7,967 nucleotides of DNA from positions 1 through 7,967 of the forward strand of contig JAUXBI010000073.1 of assembly GCA_030619435.1 (NCBI GenBank), read 5' to 3'. The number at the start of each line of letters is the position of its first letter. Positions within the stretch are counted from its first letter, which is position 1. Below are positions 1 through 4,905 of this stretch, one piece after another. Below the pieces are notes generated by a model. The model saw nothing but the letters and a program-made list of their open reading frames with translations, was not told where the DNA came from and ran no database searches. The DNA comes from Syntrophaceae bacterium (GTDB lineage: Bacteria; Desulfobacterota; Syntrophia; Syntrophales; UBA2210). The translations under genes and the position numbers were made by a program.

Positions 1-1
1 G

Positions 2-52
2 TGCGGCAAAGATAAGATTCAGATGGCAGAAGGCGGTACCTGGAAATATTGA
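2..52 (+). CDS. C-terminal end of an unidentified upstream protein (partial)
   Basis: Reading from base 2, 16 sense codons (beginning C-G-K-D-K-I and ending G-T-W-K-Y) run to a TGA at 50-52, three bases before the ATG of the AOR-like gene. The tight spacing suggests one operon with translational coupling. The visible residues are too few to name a family. A Cys followed by G-K would suit an iron-sulfur partner of an AOR, but that is only a guess from context. The neighbouring frame is also open, to a TGA at 57-59 overlapping the next ATG. I prefer the frame given because its codons look more ordinary (the other contains AGA and ATA), but the choice is not certain. Confidence 0.45.
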   Translation, partial: CGKDKIQMAEGGTWKY

Positions 53-55
53 ATT

Positions 56-1351
56 ATGAAACTATTCGACAATTTCTACAACATGAAGGTTGGAATAGTC
101 GACCTCACTCAATTATCTTCAGAGGTAATTCCTCTGGACGAGCAGATTGTTGCGGAAAAGATCGGCGGAGCAGCAGTAAATGAAGATCTTTTCAAACAAT
201 ATGAAGATGATACTCCTCTGATCATTGGTGTTGGCCCCCTGACGGGCAGCTTTGCCCCCGCTTCATGCCTCGCGGTTGCAACATTTTTATCGCCACGATT
301 TGGGGGTCTTTGCCACGTTCCTCTTATGCTGCGTGCCGGCCCCGAGATGAAGTTCTCAGGCATTGATTTCCTGGTGATCAAGGGAGCTGCTTCCTCACCC
401 AGGATATTGCATATCGATAAGGGAGCCATACGAATCTTATCTGCGGAACATCTCATCGGGGTTGATATCCCTGAGGCGTTACAGACATTGAAGAAGGAAA
501 TGACTCATCCCCGGTCAATCCTCCTGACGGGCCCCGCCGCTGACAATGGAGCCCCGGGTGCTTCTGTTTCAACAGGTTTTAATGGCAGCCTGGATAAAGC
601 TGGTCTGGCCTTCTTGATGGCCTCAAAAAATCTTAAGGGGGTTATCTTCAATGGAACTGATGGACTTCCCTTCGCCGAAGGCAACCTTAAGCATAATGAA
701 ACAATAGAAAGGAATCTTTCCGCGGATGAAGGACATAAAAATGATGGATTTCCTTCTATGTTGGATAAAATTGGAATCGAAGAGAATCTGAAGGGGATCA
801 TCAGAAAAGCAAAGTGGCGGAATATGGCATGCTATCACTGTCCTTCTCCATGTATGAGCTCTGTAAAGTTTAAATGGCTTGATCCCCGGAAGAATTCCAG
901 AATCGAAGATAATCTATTTCTTTCAGATCATCTGGGGTTTCTGGCACTGGCAAAAAAAAGGGGGAAAGATGTGTTTCCGCTGTCAGAAAGTTGCCACCGT
1001 TTTGGACTGGATCCGGTTGCCGTAGCGGAGAAATTACCGGAGAGCGGATCACTGCTTGAATCTCTTAATGCCATAGAAGAGATGTCCGTTACACCGGGAA
1101 AAAGTGAGCCCCACCATATCGGAGAGGTTCCAAGGGAAATGCATAAGCTTTTCGGAGACGCGATACCACCAATCTTACCCGATGAATTGTGGAAGGAACG
1201 GGTATGGCTTTCCATGATTCTGGGTGTATGCCCAATATTTTTAATTCGTTTTCCACAGATTTCTGAATTTGATCTTTACAAATTCCTCACAAAAAATGAA
1301 GATGATTTAAACATTTTAAAAGAAAGAATTCGATTTATCCTTGAAAATTAA
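56..1351 (+). CDS. Short, divergent aldehyde:ferredoxin oxidoreductase (AOR)-family protein
   Basis: A 431-residue protein of the AOR family, tungsten- or molybdenum-bis-pterin enzymes that oxidise aldehydes to acids (or the reverse) with ferredoxin in the cytoplasm. Seen in the sequence: an AOR N-terminal domain at about residues 10-200, with G-P-L-T-G (60-64), the P-E-M-K-F-S-G-I-D block (96-104) and D-K-A-G-L-A-F-L-M-A-S-K-N-L-K (180-194). A CxxCxxxC cluster motif sits at C259, C262 and C266, with a fourth candidate ligand at C392 in L-G-V-C. Odd points: family members usually have 580-700 residues. The two DxxGL(D/C) pterin motifs read H-R-F-G-L-D (314-319) and M-I-L-G-V-C (387-392), so both leading Asp are lost. 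The usual Arg of the N-terminal G-G-R-G motif is also absent (G-G-A-A, 37-40). Only about 73 residues separate the two motifs and 39 follow the last Cys. It may be a non-catalytic or altered paralog. The ATG at 56 is coupled to the previous stop; ATG 83 (M-K-V-G-I-V-D-L) is an alternative that fits the usual family start. It lies 5' of an acyl-CoA synthetase gene on the same strand. Confidence 0.8.
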   Translation: MKLFDNFYNMKVGIVDLTQLSSEVIPLDEQIVAEKIGGAAVNEDLFKQYEDDTPLIIGVGPLTGSFAPASCLAVATFLSPRFGGLCHVPLMLRAGPEMKFSGIDFLVIKGAASSPRILHIDKGAIRILSAEHLIGVDIPEALQTLKKEMTHPRSILLTGPAADNGAPGASVSTGFNGSLDKAGLAFLMASKNLKGVIFNGTDGLPFAEGNLKHNETIERNLSADEGHKNDGFPSMLDKIGIEENLKGIIRKAKWRNMACYHCPSPCMSSVKFKWLDPRKNSRIEDNLFLSDHLGFLALAKKRGKDVFPLSESCHRFGLDPVAVAEKLPESGSLLESLNAIEEMSVTPGKSEPHHIGEVPREMHKLFGDAIPPILPDELWKERVWLSMILGVCPIFLIRFPQISEFDLYKFLTKNEDDLNILKERIRFILEN

Positions 1352-1400
1352 TAGACCAATCTTAATGCGTTTGTAAGAAGTTAAATTTTCCCTTCCTATA

Positions 1401-1577
1401 ATGCTGGCGCATAGGGATAACAAAACTTTCTACGAGATGTTGTTGTTATTAAGAGATGTTGTTGCTATTAATATAAGGCTTTCTGAGCTTGCAAAAGAGA
1501 TGTCACAGCAATATACTATTCTCAAGAACAAGGTTTATTATGAAGCTTTGAGAATTCGAACCAGTTCTAAAAATTGA
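1401..1577 (+). CDS. Possible small helical protein, 58 residues
   Basis: An ATG-initiated open frame of 58 codons ending at TGA 1575-1577, lying in the gap between the AOR-like gene and the acyl-CoA synthetase gene. The predicted peptide begins M-L-A-H-R-D-N-K-T-F-Y-E and has a leucine-rich stretch, then R-L-S-E-L-A-K-E-M-S-Q-Q-Y and a basic tail, so it would form amphipathic helices. It has no recognisable family motif and no good Shine-Dalgarno (CTTCCTATA precedes the ATG). An in-frame stop at 1374-1376 rules out an earlier start. A 19-bp tandem duplication lies inside it and shifts the reading frame between copies, which argues against long-conserved coding. It could equally be leader sequence of the next gene. 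Confidence 0.25.
   Translation: MLAHRDNKTFYEMLLLLRDVVAINIRLSELAKEMSQQYTILKNKVYYEALRIRTSSKN
1434..1471 (+). repeat. Tandem duplication of a 19-bp unit
   Basis: GAGATGTTGTTGTTATTAA (1434-1452) is followed directly by GAGATGTTGTTGCTATTAA (1453-1471), 18 of 19 bases identical. It lies about 130 bp upstream of the acyl-CoA synthetase start. It is either a replication-slippage duplication or a doubled regulatory site; nothing in the sequence decides which. Confidence 0.8.
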
Positions 1578-1602
1578 TGACTTCGTAGAAAGGAGAACAA
1601 AT

Positions 1603-3807
1603 ATGCAAAATCTTGATGCAATTTTCTCCCCGCAATCGGTTGCGGTTATAGGAGCTTCCGAGAAGCCCGGAAAGGTCGGGCATGATATTTTTGCCAATAT
1701 TCTAAAGGGAAATTATAAAGGAATTTTATATCCTGTTAATCCCAATGCAAAAGCTATTTTAAGTGTAAGGGCATATCCGTCAATTATGGATGTGCCAGAG
1801 GATGTTGATCTTGCAATAATAATTCTTTCTCCCAAGCTTGCCATAAAAGCGGTTGAAGAAGCTGCCAAGAAAAAAGTAAAGGGGATTGTAGTTGTCTCTG
1901 CGGGTTTTCGAGAAGTTGGGAAAGAAGGGCTTGAGATGGAAAACAGGATAGCAGCCATTTGCAAGAAGGCAGGGGTGCGTTTGGTTGGTCCAAACTGTCT
2001 TGGCGTTATCAATCCGATTCCTTCAGTAAGCCTTAATGCCAGTTTTTCTGTTCGTATGCCGGCAAGCGGCGATATTTCATTCATTTCCCAGAGCGGGGCT
2101 TTGTGCACAGCGGTCCTCGATTTTGCGGCGGACAGGAATTTTGGTTTTTCAAAGTTTATTTCCATCGGCAACAAGGCTGATGTGGATGAACTTGATTTGT
2201 TGCGTTATCTGCACGAGGATATTGATACAAGAGTTATTATGATTTATCTGGAAGAACTCCGGAAGGGACGAGAGTTTATAGATGTTGTTAAGAAGATTAC
2301 ATCTGGAAACAGGCCTACTCCGATACTTGTAATAAAATCGGGAAGAACGAGCGAAGGAGCCCAGGCAGCGGCGTCTCACACAGGCTCACTGTCAGGTTCC
2401 GAGGCAATATATAATGCTATTTTTCAGCAGGCAGGGATAATTCGAGTAGATACAATTGATGAGCTTTTTGATTTTGCAAACGCCTTTGCTTTCAAAAGCG
2501 AAAGCGCGCTGGGAAAATTAAAAAGGAAAGTGCCGCGCGGAAACCGGGTAGCTATTGTTACAAATGCTGGCGGACCTGGAATTTTAGCAACAGATATCAC
2601 GACATCATCAGGCCTGAGGCTTGCTAAATTCAAGAAAGAGACAATTGACGAGCTTGCAAGCCATCTTCCTTCTGCCGCCAACCTTAATAATCCGGTGGAT
2701 GTTATCGGAGATGCAGCCCCGGATCGTTATAAGGATGCGCTGGGCGCTGTAATAAGCGATGATGGGGTAGATGGAGTCCTTGTAATACTTACGCCTCAAT
2801 CCATGACCAATGCTCTTGGCACGGCAGAGGCCATTGTAGAAATTGCCAGGCACACTCACAAGCCCATTTTATCTTGCTTTATGGGGATTGTTGATGTTTC
2901 CCAGGGGGTTGATTTTCTTCAGAAGTATGGTTACCCGGTTTACAAGTTTCCTGAAAATGCGGCAAAAGCTTTCGTAGCTCTTTACAGATATTTCAGTTGG
3001 TTGAATAGATCACATCTGGAGCAATATGAATTAGAGTCCGACAAAGATAGGGCTGCCGGCATTATAGCAAACTGTCTTGCAGACGGCAAAACCCATTTGG
3101 GCGAACTTGATGGAGTGGAATTATTGAAATGTTATGGGTTTAATGTGTTGCCAACTATTCTTGCAAAAAGTGAAGACGAAGCAGCGGACATTGCAGAGAA
3201 TATGAAATTTCCAGTGGTTATGAAAATTGTATCACCACAAATTCTTCATAAAACAGATGCAGGCGGGGTTATATTGGGGCTTGAAACCCGTGAAGATGTA
3301 AAAAAAGGTTTTAAAGAAATTATTAAAAAGGCTGCGAAATACGATCCTAATGCTGAGATTCAGGGTGTCTTGATTCAAAAAATGGCCATGTCGGGAGAAG
3401 AGGTGATACTTGGCATGAGTCGTAAGCCAGTATTCGGTCCTTTGTTGATGTTTGGTCTTGGAGGAATATTTGTTGAGGTTTTCAAAGACGTTGCATTCCG
3501 TCTTGCTCCTGTCGGCAGAAACGAATCCCGCAGAATGATTAGCAGTATCAAGGGATACAAACTTTTGCAGGGGTTCAGAGGAAGACCAAAGGCGGATATC
3601 GAGATTCTTGAAAAGTCGATGGTCAGCCTGTCAGATATGGCAGTAAATCATCCGGAAATAAGCGAGATGGATATCAATCCCCTTCTGGTTCATGAAGAAG
3701 GAAAGGGCGCCACAGTGGCTGATTGCAGGATTATTTTGAAAAAACCGGATGATTCAAAAAACCAGGGGACTATTCAGTCGAAGATTTACACAGATGAACG
3801 CAGATAG
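1603..3807 (+). CDS. NDP-forming acyl-CoA synthetase, alpha-beta fusion
   Basis: A 734-residue cytoplasmic enzyme of the ADP-forming acetyl/acyl-CoA synthetase family: acid + CoA + ATP to and from acyl-CoA + ADP + Pi, by way of phosphohistidine. Domain order: CoA-binding Rossmann domain (about 5-135, with S-V-A-V-I-G-A-S at 12-19), succinyl-CoA-ligase-like domains (about 148-290 and 315-465), then ATP-grasp (about 485-710). The phosphorylated His is H259 in S-H-T-G-S, with its helper Glu E218 in Y-L-E-E-L. T-N-A-G-G-P-G (320-326) is the usual alpha signature. In the ATP-grasp half, L-H-K-T-D-A-G-G (548-555) carries the second swinging-loop His, H549, and S-E-M-D-I-N-P-L is at 687-694. The start is supported by AAGGAG at 1590-1595, 7 bases from the ATG. 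The C-terminal tail, from about residue 726 (S-K-I-Y-T-D-E-R-R), appears to be read from the leader of a decayed downstream gene, so the ancestral stop was probably earlier. The acid substrate is unknown; the AOR-like neighbour suggests an acid derived from an aldehyde. Confidence 0.93.
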   Translation: MQNLDAIFSPQSVAVIGASEKPGKVGHDIFANILKGNYKGILYPVNPNAKAILSVRAYPSIMDVPEDVDLAIIILSPKLAIKAVEEAAKKKVKGIVVVSAGFREVGKEGLEMENRIAAICKKAGVRLVGPNCLGVINPIPSVSLNASFSVRMPASGDISFISQSGALCTAVLDFAADRNFGFSKFISIGNKADVDELDLLRYLHEDIDTRVIMIYLEELRKGREFIDVVKKITSGNRPTPILVIKSGRTSEGAQAAASHTGSLSGSEAIYNAIFQQAGIIRVDTIDELFDFANAFAFKSESALGKLKRKVPRGNRVAIVTNAGGPGILATDITTSSGLRLAKFKKETIDELASHLPSAANLNNPVDVIGDAAPDRYKDALGAVISDDGVDGVLVILTPQSMTNALGTAEAIVEIARHTHKPILSCFMGIVDVSQGVDFLQKYGYPVYKFPENAAKAFVALYRYFSWLNRSHLEQYELESDKDRAAGIIANCLADGKTHLGELDGVELLKCYGFNVLPTILAKSEDEAADIAENMKFPVVMKIVSPQILHKTDAGGVILGLETREDVKKGFKEIIKKAAKYDPNAEIQGVLIQKMAMSGEEVILGMSRKPVFGPLLMFGLGGIFVEVFKDVAFRLAPVGRNESRRMISSIKGYKLLQGFRGRPKADIEILEKSMVSLSDMAVNHPEISEMDINPLLVHEEGKGATVADCRIILKKPDDSKNQGTIQSKIYTDERR

Positions 3808-3925
3808 CTTAAAATACAAAGAAGCTGCTATTGTTTTCAGTAGTTTTTATGGAGTCTACAATGAACCTGGTGATCGACTTTATGGAGTCTGTTTATTGAT
3901 CTGTCAAAACCACAAATATTGTTAG
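3794..3925 (+). pseudogene. Frameshifted, truncated GxxExxY-type gene remnant
   Basis: From an ATG at 3794, inside the last codons of the synthetase gene, 43 codons run to TAG 3923-3925. They begin M-N-A-D-S-L-K-Y-K-E and include F-Y-G-V-Y-N-E-P-G-D. From about base 3872 a one-base shift gives F-M-E-S-V-Y and then TGA. Joined, the two read like the start of GxxExxY-family proteins (typically ...Y-x-V-Y-N-x-L-G-x-G-F-L-E-S-V-Y-E...), including most of the G-x-x-E-x-x-Y motif. The sequence ACACAGATGAACGCAGAT around the start is a leader I associate with such genes. The family is PD-(D/E)xK-nuclease-like with unclear function. The rest of the gene (normally about 120-130 residues) is absent, so this is debris. 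The family call is recalled, not searched. Confidence 0.55.
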
Positions 3926-3931
3926 TGGTGG

Positions 3932-3956
3932 GGCGTGAGGTCGAAGACCCCACGCC
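3932..3956 (-). repeat. Strong hairpin in gene-free spacer
   Basis: Arms 3932-3942 and 3946-3956 form an 11-bp stem around a 3-base loop. Read as minus-strand RNA all 11 pairs form (one G-U); read as plus-strand RNA the same position is an A-C mismatch, which hints at a minus-strand transcript. No T-tract follows on either strand, so it is not a classical terminator. It may be a REP-like element placed after the GxxExxY remnant. The surrounding stretch 3926-4100 shows no coding potential. Confidence 0.5.
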
Positions 3957-4051
3957 ATTAGTGAAACAACATTGTTATTAAGCAAAATATCAAATAAATG
4001 GGAGTACCTTTAGGATGAGACGGAACACACTGTCAGAAGGCTTACCTTTGT

Positions 4052-4080
4052 AAAGCCACCGGCAGAGGCGGCGGTAGTTT
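4052..4080 (-). terminator. Possible weak terminator of the RsbRD-N-like gene
   Basis: About 20 bases past the TAG of the leftward 170-residue gene, the minus strand reads CCGCC (4070-4074), then a 9-base loop, then GGTGG (4056-4060), flanked by AAA and TTT. The stem closes with a G-U pair on the minus strand and an A-C mismatch on the plus strand. The T-tract is only three bases, so termination would be inefficient, and the GC-rich core may instead be part of a dispersed repeat. Confidence 0.25.
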
Positions 4081-4100
4081 ACCTTTAATGTATCTACACA

Positions 4101-4613
4101 CTACTTCCCGCTGATCTTGAAGACCTTTGAAAGGTGCTCATTTTCAACTAATTTGTCAATGGACCTCCCCATTTCTTCTTGATACCCGATTATAACAGAG
4201 TGTACGATTCTATCAAAAAATACGCTTATATAGTAGTTCATTTCCATCAGCTGATTCAGGCCGTAGCCAGTATCAAGCAACCGGTTTGCGATCATATATT
4301 TCCACAATTTTCTCTTTACCAGAAGCAGCACCATCACAACTTCTTGCAGGGGAATGCCTTCTTTGAACCTTTCTTTGCCAAGTTCTGTGTAATAAGCAAA
4401 GATAACGTCTTTCGCCATATTCTGATTCAGCCAGCTCCCAAGTTTTTGATAAACATGATAAAGGATCTGATGAACACGCTCATATACTATCTCCTCTGAA
4501 AAATTCCGATAGTGCCAAGTCTCTTCCCTTTTACGAAACTCTTTTACTAAATCCTTGGTTATCTCATCTGCATGGTCTTCGATCATTTTAATCAAATTCT
4601 GATAGATCTTCAT
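4101..4613 (-). CDS. RsbRD N-terminal-domain-like helical sensor protein
   Basis: A 170-residue, almost entirely helical soluble protein. The conserved-looking core is Y-T-E-L-G-K-E-R-F-K-E-G-I-P-L-Q-E-V at residues 75-92, then a hydrophobic helix and K-R-K-L-W (100-104). This pattern resembles the RsbRD N-terminal domain, the globin-like sensory part of RsbT co-antagonist proteins, which in anaerobic bacteria also occurs alone or fused to signalling domains. There is no STAS, kinase or output domain here, so a stand-alone sensor or partner-binding role is inferred. The start is firm: AAGGAGG at 4618-4624, four bases before the ATG. It is transcribed leftward, 292 bp after the second synthetase gene, with a decayed gene end and a repeat between them, so co-transcription is possible but not shown. 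The family call is moderately sure; the signal it senses is unknown. Confidence 0.6.
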   Translation of the reverse strand: MKIYQNLIKMIEDHADEITKDLVKEFRKREETWHYRNFSEEIVYERVHQILYHVYQKLGSWLNQNMAKDVIFAYYTELGKERFKEGIPLQEVVMVLLLVKRKLWKYMIANRLLDTGYGLNQLMEMNYYISVFFDRIVHSVIIGYQEEMGRSIDKLVENEHLSKVFKISGK

Positions 4614-4661
4614 ATATCCTCCTTCTCTTTTATTTTAAGAATTTTGTAATAACATATTTTT

Positions 4662-4790
4662 TTATACCACCAACTTAAGGGGTTCTATAAAATCAGGGTC
4701 GTGTCTTTTCATGATATTGATCGTATTTTCATATAGCCTCTTTCCATAGTCAAGACAAAAGAGAGCGTTTGTTAATGCAATATGAATATG
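4662..4790 (-). pseudogene. C-terminal remnant of an unrecognised gene
   Basis: The minus strand from 4790 to 4662 holds 42 codons between two stops, with no start codon near the upstream end. The text looks like real protein: it includes L-T-N-A-L-F-C-L-D-Y-G-K-R-L-Y-E-N and K-R-H-D-P-D-F-I-E-P-L, ending in L-V-V before TAA. It therefore reads as the 3' end of a gene whose body has been lost. The TGA that closes it upstream lies about 40 bp from a dispersed repeat, which could have been involved in the truncation. I do not recognise the family. Confidence 0.45.
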
Positions 4791-4818
4791 TCACCCCTAA
4801 TTTGTATTAACAGCAAAA

Positions 4819-4885
4819 GAGGTTAGACCCTCCGGTGCTCATACTTAAATTGGTAGTTGGGGGGCAACTTCGGTTGCCCGGGAAC
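4819..4885 (+). repeat. Dispersed structured element, copy A
   Basis: It contains GAGGTTAGACCCTC (4819-4832), then ACTTAAATTGG (4843-4853), then a perfect hairpin GGGCAAC-TTCG-GTTGCCC (4862-4879) with the stable C(UUCG)G loop, then GG and GAAC. The same blocks occur at 7436-7524. It sits just after the stop of the second synthetase gene, but no T-tract follows the hairpin on either strand. I read it as a REP-like dispersed repeat that may also protect or end transcripts. Confidence 0.6.
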
Positions 4886-4905
4886 AGAATTCCGTCTCAT
4901 TTCAA

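Noticed and set aside
1713..2174. 153-codon open frame antisense to the rightward synthetase
   Set aside because: It lies wholly inside a well-supported gene, and its text has no family features; it is a shadow of the codon pattern.
3821..3848. Terminator-like hairpin with five T after the rightward synthetase
   Set aside because: The stem is mostly A-U and G-U pairs, and the stretch is better explained as coding remnant of the GxxExxY gene.
3846..3890. 12-bp direct repeat TTTATGGAGTCT (3846-3857 and 3879-3890)
   Set aside because: Both copies lie within the GxxExxY remnant (F-Y-G-V-Y and F-M-E-S-V-Y), so coding similarity explains them without a mobile-element target duplication.
4179..4499. 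106-codon plus-strand ORF opposite the RsbRD-N-like gene
   Set aside because: It is antisense to a gene with a strong ribosome site and a recognisable motif, and has no support of its own.
4862..4893. Rho-independent terminator for the second synthetase
   Set aside because: The hairpin is strong, but no T-tract follows on the minus strand, and the same element recurs elsewhere in the window; it is kept as a repeat.
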